Below are positions 38,636-46,738 of a DNA stretch of 64,000 bases, one piece after another; the stretch's first letter is position 1, and each line of letters opens with the position of its first letter. The stretch is from Gaiellaceae bacterium. Its GTDB lineage: Bacteria > Actinomycetota > Thermoleophilia > Gaiellales > Gaiellaceae. Where the stretch lies: the NCBI GenBank assembly GCA_026002995.1, contig BPGK01000001.1, forward strand, positions 2,046,001 to 2,110,000, in the 5' to 3' direction. The notes beneath the pieces are model-generated. The model was given only the letters and a program-made list of their open reading frames with translations. It searched no databases and was not told the origin of the DNA. Both the position numbers and the translations under genes were made by a program.

Positions 38636-39667
38636 CTAGCTCCGGACGCCCTCGAGCGCGAGGACGACGTCGATCACGTCCTCGACCCGCGGAAGCATCG
38701 CGTCCTCGAGCGTGCGTGCCGAGGGGATGATTCCGTCGCGCGCCGCGACGCGACGCACGGGCCGGCGCAGATCGCTCCAGGCGAGCTCGCTCACGCGCGC
38801 CGCGATCTCCGCGCCTACCCCCGCGGTGAGCGTCCCCTCCTCTGCGGTCACGAGGGCGCCCGTGCGAGCGACCGACTCGAGCACGGGGTCGAGATCGAGC
38901 GGGAGGAGCTGGGAGAGGGCGACGACCTCGCAGAAGATCTCGTGCTCGAGGATCAGCTCTGTCACGGCGTCGAGGACCACGGGCAGCATTCCCCCGTAGG
39001 TGACGACGGTCGCCGAGGCGTCGTCGAACGCGTTGCCCGAGAACGTGAGCGCCGGATACTCGCCGCCCGCCTCGCGGACGGCGAGCTCGCCGATGTGGCC
39101 GTCCTCGGGGCGCCGGCTCGGCCGCCCGTACATGAGCTTGTTCTCGATGAAGAAGACCGGCCGCTCGTCCTCGACCGCGTGCACGAGGAGCGCTCCCAGG
39201 TCGTGGCACTCGCTCGCGGCGACGACGCACACGTTCGGCACCCCGAGCAGGAGCTTCTCGAGCGACTGGCTGTGGGTCGGCCCGTACCCGCGACGGCCCC
39301 CCATCGGCGTGCGCACGACGAGCGGCACCGTGACCTGGTCGTCGTACATCTCCCGGAACTTCGCGATCCCGTTGACGATCTGGTCCATACCGAGGGCGAT
39401 GAAGTCCCCGAACATGATCTCGAGGATCGGACGGCGCCCCCGCAGCGCCATCCCGGCCGCGACGCCGAAGAGCGAGGCTTCGGAGATCGGCGTCGTGAGG
39501 ACGCGATCGGGGTACGCGTCCGAGAGCCCCTGCGTGACCTTGAACGCGCCCCCGTAGGGGTCAAGCACGTCCTCGCCCAGGAGGACGACGTCCTCGCGCG
39601 TGGCGAAGAGCTCGTGCAACGCCTCGTTCAGGACTTGCACGCAGCGCCGCTGCGTCGTCGCGCTCAC
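38636..39667 (-). CDS. 2-oxoacid dehydrogenase E1 beta subunit
   Basis: A 343-residue beta subunit of the E1 component. It has VLLGEDVLDPYGGAFKVTQG, FGVAAGMALRGRRPILEIMF and MGGRRGYGPTHSQSLEKLLL, matching PdhB/BkdB/AcoB-type transketolase pyrimidine domains. GTG 39667 overlaps the E1-alpha stop as GTGA; the lipoyl-acyltransferase begins four bases after this gene. The substrate cannot be read from sequence. It needs lipoyl protein, whose lipoyl domain is next door, and an E3, which is not in the window. Confidence 0.93.
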   Translation of the reverse strand: MSATTQRRCVQVLNEALHELFATREDVVLLGEDVLDPYGGAFKVTQGLSDAYPDRVLTTPISEASLFGVAAGMALRGRRPILEIMFGDFIALGMDQIVNGIAKFREMYDDQVTVPLVVRTPMGGRRGYGPTHSQSLEKLLLGVPNVCVVAASECHDLGALLVHAVEDERPVFFIENKLMYGRPSRRPEDGHIGELAVREAGGEYPALTFSGNAFDDASATVVTYGGMLPVVLDAVTELILEHEIFCEVVALSQLLPLDLDPVLESVARTGALVTAEEGTLTAGVGAEIAARVSELAWSDLRRPVRRVAARDGIIPSARTLEDAMLPRVEDVIDVVLALEGVRS

Positions 39668-40566
39668 AGGACCGCGGCCTCCGGGGTCGCCTCCGGCGCG
39701 GCCTCCGCCTCGGCCACGACCTCGGCCAGCCGCTCCTCGACGCGCGCGTCGATCGCCTCGCGCTCGGCCGAGTCGAGCCGCGCACCGGCGACGAGCAGCG
39801 GATCGCGCGTCCGGCGCTCCTCGATCTCCGCCGGGTCGCGGGTATCGTCGCCCTTCGAGTGCGGACTGAAGCGGTAGGTGTGGAGGACGAGGAAGAACGG
39901 CTCGCTCGTCTCGCGCACGTGGGAGACGGCGCGACCGGCGGCGGCGTGGATCTCCTCCACGTCGGTCGTGTCGAGCTCGGCGGTGCAGATGCCGAACGCC
40001 TCCGCGCGCGCCGGGATCGAGCCCGCGAGCTCGAGCTCGATCGGGGTCGACTGCGCGTAGTGGTTGTTCTCGACGACGAACAGCACCGGCAGCCTCCAGA
40101 GCGAGGCCATGTTGAGCGACTCGTACACCACCCCCTGGCCGAGCGCGCCGTCGCCGAGGAACACCGTGGACACGGCGCCCGTGCCCTTCTGCTTCTCCGC
40201 GAGCGCGATGCCGGTCGCGACGGGGACGATGCTCCCGAGGATGCCGTTCGAGTAGAAGTTCCCCTTGCACAGGTGCTGGCTCCCGCCCTTGCCGCCGCAG
40301 GTGCCCGGCGCGCGCCCCATCACCTCGCAGAGGAGACCGTACGCGTCGCCCGTGAACTCGAGGTAGTGGCCGTGGCAGCGGTGGTTGGAGAAGACGACAT
40401 CGACCTCCGGGTCGAGGTGGTCGATCACGCCGACGCCGTTCGCCTCCTGGCCGATGTACGTGTGCGTCGTGCCGACGAGCTTGCCCTGGGAGAAGAGGTC
40501 GAGGAGCGTCTCCTCGAAGCGGCGGATGAACCGCATCCGCTCGTAGAGATCGGGAAGCGCCGCCAC
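39664..40566 (-). CDS. 2-oxoacid dehydrogenase E1 alpha subunit
   Basis: The 300-residue alpha subunit binds thiamine diphosphate: GDG at 138-140 and NN at 167-168 in the usual spacing. Earlier motifs are FIRRFEETLLDLFSQGKL, YIGQEANGVG, and NHRCHGHYLEFTGD with the phosphate-binding residues. GTG 40566 overlaps the upstream stop by one base. It is shorter than most PDH E1-alpha subunits and has an Ala/Glu-rich tail. Together with E1-beta it would decarboxylate a 2-oxoacid and acylate lipoyl. Confidence 0.93.
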   Translation of the reverse strand: MAALPDLYERMRFIRRFEETLLDLFSQGKLVGTTHTYIGQEANGVGVIDHLDPEVDVVFSNHRCHGHYLEFTGDAYGLLCEVMGRAPGTCGGKGGSQHLCKGNFYSNGILGSIVPVATGIALAEKQKGTGAVSTVFLGDGALGQGVVYESLNMASLWRLPVLFVVENNHYAQSTPIELELAGSIPARAEAFGICTAELDTTDVEEIHAAAGRAVSHVRETSEPFFLVLHTYRFSPHSKGDDTRDPAEIEERRTRDPLLVAGARLDSAEREAIDARVEERLAEVVAEAEAAPEATPEAAVL

Positions 40567-41738
40567 TACAGGTACCCCAGGTCGGAGAGACGCTTCACGA
40601 CCTTCGCCTCCTCCTCAGCGGTGAGCTCGTGGCGCTCCGCGCTCTCGAGCTCTGCGAAGAGGAGCGCCCGAAGCTCGGGCGGCACGTCGTCGCGCGGCTC
40701 GCGCTCTCGCGGGTCGAGGTCGAGGCGGTAGGCCTCCTCCTCCCCGCTCTCAACCTCCAGGATCAGCTTCCACGGCGGCATGCGGACGGCGAGCTTCGTC
40801 AGCCGCCCACGGTCGGTGCCGGCGATCACCGCAGGACGGTCGCCCTCCACGTGGAGCAGGGACTCGCCGTCGGTCTCCCGCGCGGGCAGATCGGCGAGCT
40901 CGAGGAGCGTCGGAACGAGGTCGACCGAGCGCACCTGGCTCCGAACCACGGCCGGCTCGAGCCGGCCGGGCGCCGAGAGGACGAGCGGGAGCTGCACGAT
41001 CTCGTCGTACAGCGTCGCGCCGTGCATGTGGTAGACGCCCTGCACGTCCGTCTTGTCGGCGAAGCGCTCACCCCACGACTCGCCGTGGTCGGAGGTGAAG
41101 ACGAGCAGAGTGTTGTCTCGAAGCCCGAGCGCAGCGAGCTCTTCGAGGAGCGAGGCGACGAGCACCTCGGACTGGCGCTCGACTGCCTGCCGGTACTGCT
41201 CGCGCAGCGCCTCGAGCGCGCTCGCGGAGTCGGACTGGATCCCATCGATCACCTCCTGCTTCGCGGCGAGCCAGTCCTGGCGCTCGGCGTGGAGGACGTC
41301 GTAGGGCATGTGCGTCGCCCAGCTGTGGAAGTAGAGGAGGAACGGCTGCCGGCGCTTTGCACGCAGCCACGCGATCGCGCCGTCGAGCGTCTCGCTCGTG
41401 CCGAGGACGTTCGCCTCCGGGAGGTCTTTGAAGAGGTAGTTGCGGTCGAAGACGAAGCTCCCGACTTCGTAGCCGTGCGCGGCGAACGCCCGGAACACCG
41501 TCTCGATCGTCGGGTCGAGCGTCGCGTCCCAGTGCAGGTAGCCGTGGTGGTGCGCGTAGAGGCCGGTGACGAGCGACGTCGTCGATGGCGCCGTCCACGG
41601 CGCGGCGCTGATCGCCTGGTCGAACCGCATCCCGCCGGCGGCGAGCTCGTCGATCGTCCGCGTGTTGAGGAAGCGAGCGCCGTAGCAGCCGAGATGGTCG
41701 ACGCGCAGCGCGTCCGAGACGTAGACGAGGACGTTCAT
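40566..41738 (-). CDS. Sulfatase-superfamily hydrolase with Thr at the nucleophile position
   Basis: A 390-residue alkaline-phosphatase-superfamily enzyme. The metal-binding start is NVLVYVSDALRVDHLG with Asp9, and the nucleophile loop reads PWTAPSTTSLVTGL. Thr49 is in the place of the formylglycine Cys/Ser, so it is unlikely to be a classical sulfatase. A Thr nucleophile is used by LtaS-type phosphotransferases and phosphodiesterases. FTSDHGESWG supplies the other metal ligands. It is the first gene of the E1/acyltransferase operon, which suggests glycan or envelope modification. Confidence 0.85.
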   Translation of the reverse strand: MNVLVYVSDALRVDHLGCYGARFLNTRTIDELAAGGMRFDQAISAAPWTAPSTTSLVTGLYAHHHGYLHWDATLDPTIETVFRAFAAHGYEVGSFVFDRNYLFKDLPEANVLGTSETLDGAIAWLRAKRRQPFLLYFHSWATHMPYDVLHAERQDWLAAKQEVIDGIQSDSASALEALREQYRQAVERQSEVLVASLLEELAALGLRDNTLLVFTSDHGESWGERFADKTDVQGVYHMHGATLYDEIVQLPLVLSAPGRLEPAVVRSQVRSVDLVPTLLELADLPARETDGESLLHVEGDRPAVIAGTDRGRLTKLAVRMPPWKLILEVESGEEEAYRLDLDPREREPRDDVPPELRALLFAELESAERHELTAEEEAKVVKRLSDLGYL

Positions 41739-41800
41739 GGAGCCCGGCGGATTGTAGTGACCGGAGCCCGCGGCGAGGTCGTACCCGAGTTCGCCATCCG

Positions 41801-42140
41801 AGCGAACACGGCGAGTGCCTCATGAAGCTGGGCGCCCTCCCGGAGACGCTCGTCTGGGACCGCGAGGGCGCCCTGCACGCGGGCGGCCATCCGACGGGGC
41901 CGTTCGCCGCCTACTGCGGCCAGCTGCGGGTCGGCTGGCGCTTCTGCAAGGCGAAGGACCCGCAGGCGAAGGGCGTCGTCGAGCGGCTGCAGGGCTACGC
42001 GGAGACGAGCTTCGAGCCGGGCCGCCGCTTCGCGAACGAGCTCGACTTCCAGGAGCAGCTCGACCGTTGGTTTCAAGAGCGGGCCAACCTGCGCTTCCAC
42101 CGCACCCTGCGCTGCCGCCCGCTCGACAAGCAGGCTTGCC
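41801..42140 (+). mobile_element. IS21-type transposase (IstA) remnant
   Basis: About 110 residues match the C-terminal half of IstA-like integrases: LPETLVWDREGALHAGG, a DDE-type region including KAKDPQAKGVVERLQG, the typical SFEPGRRFANELDFQEQLDR, then RANLRFHRTLRCRPLD. There is no complete start, the N-terminal catalytic half and IstB are missing, and similarity fades near 42126. The open frame around it continues as antisense to the formate dehydrogenase gene and means nothing. No terminal inverted repeats were found. Confidence 0.8.
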
Positions 42141-42166
42141 GCGTCCGAAACGCCTTGGACGTGCCC

Positions 42167-44248
42167 TTACGCGACGCCGGCGGCGACGCGCTCCTCGACG
42201 GGCGCGCCGACCTTCTCCACCGAGACGGCGATCACCTTGTACTCCGGGCAGCTCGTGTTCACGTCCGCGGACGGCCCGACGAGCAGGTTCGTCCGCACCT
42301 CCGGGAAGTGGAAGGCGGTGAACACGTGGCCCGGGTCGATGCGCTCGGTGACGCGCGCCTCGACGGCGATCTCGCCGTGCTTGCTCCGCACGCGAACGAG
42401 GTCGCCCGTCTCGACGCCGAGCTCGCGGGCGTCTTCGGGGTGGATCTCGAGCCAATCCTTCGAGAGCAGCTCGAGGTTTCCGGTGCGGCGCGTCATCGTG
42501 CCGACGTTGTAGTGCTCGAGCCTGCGACCCGTGACGAGGATGAGCGGGTACTCCTCACTCGCCTCGTCCCCCGGCGCCTTGTAAGGGAGCGCAGCGAAGC
42601 GACCGAGCCCGTCGGGTTGCTCGAACCGCTCCTCGTACAGGATCGGGGAGTCGGTGCCGTCGGGAGCGACGGGCCACTGCAACCCGCGCCCCTCGAGCCG
42701 CTCGTAGGTGACGCCGGCGAAGTGTGGCGTCGTGGCCGCGATCTCGGCCATCACGTCCTCCGGTCCGGCGTACGGCAGGGGGTGGCCCAGCCGCTCCGAG
42801 ACGAGCTGGAAGATCTCGAGGTCGGTCTTCGCCGCGCCTGGCGGAGCGACCGCCGCTCGCACGAGCTGGATCCTCCGCTCGGCGTTCGTGAAGGTCCCCG
42901 TCTTCTCGAGGAACGAAGCCGCCGGGAGGATGACGTTGGCGAACTTCGAGGTCTCGTTCTCGAAGATCTCCTGCACGACGAGGAACTCGAGGCTGGAGAG
43001 GGCGGCGGTCACGTGCTCGATGTCCGGGTCGGACTGCGCGATGTCGTAGCCGCAGATCCACATCGCCTTCACGCGACCGTCGAGCGCCGCGTCGAACATC
43101 TCCTGCATCTTCAGCCCGCGCTCGCGCTTCATCGAGACGCCCCACAGCTCCTCGTACATCCGCGCGGTCTCCTCGTCGGCGACCGAGCGGTACTGGCTGA
43201 AGGTGTCGGGCAGAGCGCCGACGTCGGAGGAGCCCTGCACGTTGTTCTGTCCGCGCAGCGGCAGGAGCGCGCAGCCGGGCCGACCGATCTTGCCCGTCAT
43301 GAGCGCGAGGTTGCAGATGAGCTGGACGCACTCCGAGCCGTAGCGCTGCTCGGTGACGCCGAGGCCCCAGGCGATCGACGCCCGGTCGGCCTCGCCGTAG
43401 AGACGGGCGGCGCGCTCGAGATCGGCCGCCGGGACGCCCGTGATCCGCTCGACCTCGTCGGGGGTGTAGGCGGCGACGAGCTCGGCGACGGTCTCGAAGC
43501 CGGTCGTACGCTCGGCGACGAACGCCTCGTCGACGAAGCCGTCGCGGATCAGCACGTGCGCGAGGCCGTTCAGGAAGGCCGCGTTCGTGCCCGGGTGCAC
43601 GGGGAGGTGGAGGACGCCGTAGTCCGCGAGCTCGATCCGGCGCGGGTCGGCGGTGATGAGCTGCAGCCCGCGCAGGGCGGCCTGCTTCATCCGCGCGCCG
43701 GCGACCGGGTGCGCCTCCGTCGGGTTCGCGCCGACGATGAGCAGCACCTCGGCGCGCTCGATGTCGTCGAAGGAGCCCGTGCAGCCGGAGAGCCCGAGCG
43801 ACTTGCGGAGCGCGAACGAGGTCGGCGAGTGACAGACGCGCGAGCAGTTGTCGATGTTGTGCGTCCCGATGGCGGCGCGGAAGACGCGCTGCATCGCGTA
43901 GCACTCCTCGTTCGTCGCCCGCGAGGAGGCGAGCCCGGCGATCGCATCGGGCCCGTACTGCGCCTTGATCCGGAGGAGCTCGGAGGCGACACGGTCGAGC
44001 GCCTCCTCCCAGGTGGCGATCCGGAAGGTGCCGCTCTCGCGGACGAGCGGCGCGGTCAGTCGATCGCGCGCCCGCGTGAACTGGTGGGCGAAGCGCCCCT
44101 TGAGGCAGGTGTGGCCGCGGTTTGCGGGCCCCATGCCGGGGCTGATCGAGACGATTCTCCCGGCGCGGGTGTGGGCCTCGAGGTTGCACCCCACACCGCA
44201 GTAGCCGCAGGTCGTCGAGACGGTCGTGTCGAACCGAGTGTCAGCCAT
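42167..44248 (-). CDS. Formate dehydrogenase catalytic subunit (Mo/W-bisMGD)
   Basis: A 693-residue molybdopterin oxidoreductase. The N-terminal [4Fe-4S] site has Cys14, Cys17, Cys21 and Cys48. The catalytic residue aligned with Sec140 of E. coli FdhF is Cys139, followed by His140 in NCSRVCHSP. Central and C-terminal pterin motifs include LLIVGANPTEAHPVAGAR, GRPGCALLPLRGQNNVQG and GTFTNAERRIQLV. ATG 44248 has AGGAGGAG upstream and overlaps the ferredoxin subunit gene by eight bases. Cytoplasmic, as there is no Tat signal. It feeds electrons to the NuoE/F-like subunit via the ferredoxin-like protein. Confidence 0.92.
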   Translation of the reverse strand: MADTRFDTTVSTTCGYCGVGCNLEAHTRAGRIVSISPGMGPANRGHTCLKGRFAHQFTRARDRLTAPLVRESGTFRIATWEEALDRVASELLRIKAQYGPDAIAGLASSRATNEECYAMQRVFRAAIGTHNIDNCSRVCHSPTSFALRKSLGLSGCTGSFDDIERAEVLLIVGANPTEAHPVAGARMKQAALRGLQLITADPRRIELADYGVLHLPVHPGTNAAFLNGLAHVLIRDGFVDEAFVAERTTGFETVAELVAAYTPDEVERITGVPAADLERAARLYGEADRASIAWGLGVTEQRYGSECVQLICNLALMTGKIGRPGCALLPLRGQNNVQGSSDVGALPDTFSQYRSVADEETARMYEELWGVSMKRERGLKMQEMFDAALDGRVKAMWICGYDIAQSDPDIEHVTAALSSLEFLVVQEIFENETSKFANVILPAASFLEKTGTFTNAERRIQLVRAAVAPPGAAKTDLEIFQLVSERLGHPLPYAGPEDVMAEIAATTPHFAGVTYERLEGRGLQWPVAPDGTDSPILYEERFEQPDGLGRFAALPYKAPGDEASEEYPLILVTGRRLEHYNVGTMTRRTGNLELLSKDWLEIHPEDARELGVETGDLVRVRSKHGEIAVEARVTERIDPGHVFTAFHFPEVRTNLLVGPSADVNTSCPEYKVIAVSVEKVGAPVEERVAAGVA

Positions 44249-44888
44249 CGCTAGCTCCTCCTGCCTCCTCCAGCGCGACGAGGAGGCGCTCCGAGATCGC
44301 GTCCGTCGGGCACGTATCCGCGCACGCCCCACAGGATACGCACGTCGACTGCAGGAAGCCGGCGTCGAGGCCGGCCGTGACGTTCGAGTGAAAGCCGCGG
44401 CCGGTGGCGGTGAGGGCGAACGCGCCTTGGATCTCGTCGCAGGCCCGGACGCAGCGCCCGCACGAGATGCAGAGCTCGTGGCGCAGGACGAGGTAGGGGT
44501 GGCGCTCGTCGTGGCGCACGGGGTGGGTTGCGCCCGTCCAGCGAGGAGCTCCGACGCCGAGCCTGCGTGCGACCTCGGCGAGCTCGGTGTGCTCCGCCGG
44601 AGGGCCGGGGAGCTCCGACAGCACGAGCTCGACGACGTTCGACGCGATGCGGCGCGAGCGCTCGTCGGTCGTGGCGATCCGCATCCCATCGCGGCACGTC
44701 GTCGTGCAGGCCGGGAGCGGTCCCGGCGCACCCTCGACGGCGACGAGGCACACCCTGCACGCGCCGAACGGAACCATGCGCTCGTCGAAGCAGAGCGTCG
44801 GCACCCAGCGGTCGACGAGCTTCGCCGCCTCGAGCACGGTCGTGCCGGGGGCGACCTCGACCTCGATCCCGTCGACGACGACCTGCAT
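44241..44888 (-). CDS. Formate dehydrogenase ferredoxin-type subunit (2Fe-2S plus two 4Fe-4S)
   Basis: A 215-residue electron-transfer subunit that looks like the N-terminal region of NuoG or FdhA as a separate protein. It starts at ATG 44888 (MQVVVDGIEVEVAPGTTVLE) with a [2Fe-2S] site TLCFDERMVPFGACRVC and a later Cys. A His/Cys-type region and two [4Fe-4S] motifs follow, CISCGRCVRACDE and CVSCGACADTCPTD. Its start overlaps the NuoEF-like stop as TGATG. It would relay electrons between the formate site and the flavin subunit. Confidence 0.9.
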   Translation of the reverse strand: MQVVVDGIEVEVAPGTTVLEAAKLVDRWVPTLCFDERMVPFGACRVCLVAVEGAPGPLPACTTTCRDGMRIATTDERSRRIASNVVELVLSELPGPPAEHTELAEVARRLGVGAPRWTGATHPVRHDERHPYLVLRHELCISCGRCVRACDEIQGAFALTATGRGFHSNVTAGLDAGFLQSTCVSCGACADTCPTDAISERLLVALEEAGGASDG

Positions 44889-46537
44889 CAGCGAAGCCCC
44901 AGCTCCTCGGGGAAGTGGGCGATCAAGCTCCGGATCGGGGCCGGCATCCCGGAGCCGTGCGCGCACAGACTCGCTACCTCGAGCGTCTCGAGGAGCTCCT
45001 CGAGCTTGGCGCGGTCAACGGGCTCCTCCGCCGACACGAGCTCGAGCGCGCGGGTCATCCCGATCCGGCAGGGGAAGCACTTCCCGCAGCTCTCGTGCGC
45101 GCCGAAGCGGAGGAGGTGGCGGGCGAGCTCGCGTGCGTTCGTGCGATCGTCGAAGGCGACGATGCCGCCGTGGCCGAGCATGCAGCCCTTCTCCGCGAGC
45201 GGCTCGAAGTCGAAGGGCGTATCGAGCTCCCAGGCGGGCAGGATGCCGCCGAGCGGGCCGCCGATCTGGAGCGCCTTCAGCGAGCGGCCGTCGCGCATCC
45301 CGCCACCGAGGCCCTCGCAGATCTCGCGCAGCGACGTTCCCAGCGGCACCTCCCAGATCCCGGGTCGCTCGAAGCGCTCGTTCAAGCAGACGAGCTTCGA
45401 TCCGGGAGTCGCCCCCGGGCTGAGCGCAGCGAAGGCCTCGGCGCCGCGGAGCGCGATGAAAGGGACGTTGCACAGCGTCTCGACGTTGTTCACGACGGTG
45501 GGCAGCTCGTGGTAGCCGCGCTCCGCCGGGAAGGGCGGGCGCGAGTTGACGGTGCCTCGCAAGCCCTGGAGCGAGTTCAGGAGCGCCGTCTCCTCGCCGA
45601 CGACGTACGAGCCGGCTCCGACGACGACGTGCACGTGGAAGGAGAAGCCGCTCCCTGCGATGTCGTCTCCGAGCTCGCCGGCCTCGTACGCGGCAGCGAG
45701 CGCCGCGTCGAGAGCGGGCTTCGAGCGCGGGTACTCGGAGCGAACGTACACGTAGCCCGTCTCGGCACCGACCGCGTACCCCGCGAGCGCCATGCCTTCG
45801 AGGAGGAGCGCTGGGTTCCGCTCCATGAGGTACTTGTCGATGTACGAGCCGGGGTCGCCCTCGTCCCCGTTCGCGACGATGACCTTCGACGGGCCGGCCG
45901 CCTTGCGCGCGAACTCCCACTTGAGACCGGCGGGGAACCCGGCTCCGCCGCGCCCGCGGAGGTTCGCAGCCTTCACCTCCTCGAGGAGCTGCTCTGGCGT
46001 GAGCTCGGCGAGCGCGCGGCGAAGCCCGGAGTAGTCCCCGGGACGCGTCAGCACCGGCTCGGGGAGCGTGCTCTCCCACTCGGGCTCGGGCGCAGGCGCC
46101 GTCTCCCCCGAGAGAATGCGCTCGAGCGCGCCGGGGCCGGCATCGACGACGTCCCCCTCTCGGAACGACGGGCTCGAGTGGCAGAAGCCGAGGCAGACGG
46201 TCTCGGTGAGCGAGAGCTCCCCGTCCTCCGAGCGCGTGCCGAGCCGAAGGCCGAGCCCTTGCTCGAGGTCGCGGATCTGACCGTCGAACGCGGCCGCCCA
46301 GCAGGCGGTTCCGGTGCAGACGCGCACGTCTCTGCGCCCGACGGGCCGAAGGAGGTCGTCGTAGAACGTCGAGATCCCGTACACGGTCGCCTCCGGCAGG
46401 CCGGATGCGGCTGCCGCCGCACGCCGATCGTCGTCCGTGACCTCGCCGCGCTCCTCCAGCGCGCGCCGCAGGACGTCGAGCGTCGCCGCCGGACCGCCGC
46501 CTCGCCGCTTCAGGAGCTCGATGAGGTTGTGCGACAT
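44888..46537 (-). CDS. NuoE-NuoF fusion, NAD-reducing subunit of formate dehydrogenase
   Basis: A 549-residue fusion. Residues 1-150 are NuoE-like with a [2Fe-2S] site (Cys74, Cys79, Cys115, Cys119). From about 165 comes NuoF: the flavin/NAD loop GRGGAGFP at 195-202, ANGDEGDPGSYIDK, and the C-terminal [4Fe-4S] motif ESCGKCFPCRIG. This arrangement is found in soluble NAD-dependent formate dehydrogenases and HoxF-type hydrogenases. ATG 46537 leads the three-gene operon. It would pass electrons from formate to NAD. Confidence 0.92.
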   Translation of the reverse strand: MSHNLIELLKRRGGGPAATLDVLRRALEERGEVTDDDRRAAAAASGLPEATVYGISTFYDDLLRPVGRRDVRVCTGTACWAAAFDGQIRDLEQGLGLRLGTRSEDGELSLTETVCLGFCHSSPSFREGDVVDAGPGALERILSGETAPAPEPEWESTLPEPVLTRPGDYSGLRRALAELTPEQLLEEVKAANLRGRGGAGFPAGLKWEFARKAAGPSKVIVANGDEGDPGSYIDKYLMERNPALLLEGMALAGYAVGAETGYVYVRSEYPRSKPALDAALAAAYEAGELGDDIAGSGFSFHVHVVVGAGSYVVGEETALLNSLQGLRGTVNSRPPFPAERGYHELPTVVNNVETLCNVPFIALRGAEAFAALSPGATPGSKLVCLNERFERPGIWEVPLGTSLREICEGLGGGMRDGRSLKALQIGGPLGGILPAWELDTPFDFEPLAEKGCMLGHGGIVAFDDRTNARELARHLLRFGAHESCGKCFPCRIGMTRALELVSAEEPVDRAKLEELLETLEVASLCAHGSGMPAPIRSLIAHFPEELGLR

Positions 46538-46578
46538 CGCGAGCGACACTACCGCACGGAAACGACGGGGCTCGGCCT

Positions 46579-46602
46579 TATCGATCCGTATGAAGTATCG
46601 AT
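46579..46602. promoter_or_regulatory. Paired TATCGAT sites upstream of the formate dehydrogenase operon
   Basis: TATCGAT occurs at 46579-46585 and again at 46596-46602, 17 bp apart, each containing the palindrome ATCGAT. They lie 42-65 bp upstream of the NuoEF-like ATG in an otherwise empty 201-bp gap. This could be a regulator site or a promoter overlap; evidence is spacing and symmetry only. Confidence 0.35.
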
Positions 46603-46738
46603 GGTTCGCGCGGGTCTGGCTCGAGATCTCCTCGGTGCCCACCGGAGTCTCGCCTCCGCAGCGATTCGACCCCGGCGTTGTGGCCGAGCGCCTCGTCGCC
46701 ACCCCGTTCCGGCTCGTGCGCCGAGCGGGACTGCGCGC

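Noticed and set aside
43800-43870. Selenocysteine codon in formate dehydrogenase
   Set aside because: The aligned residue is coded by a Cys codon; no in-frame TGA is present in the gene.
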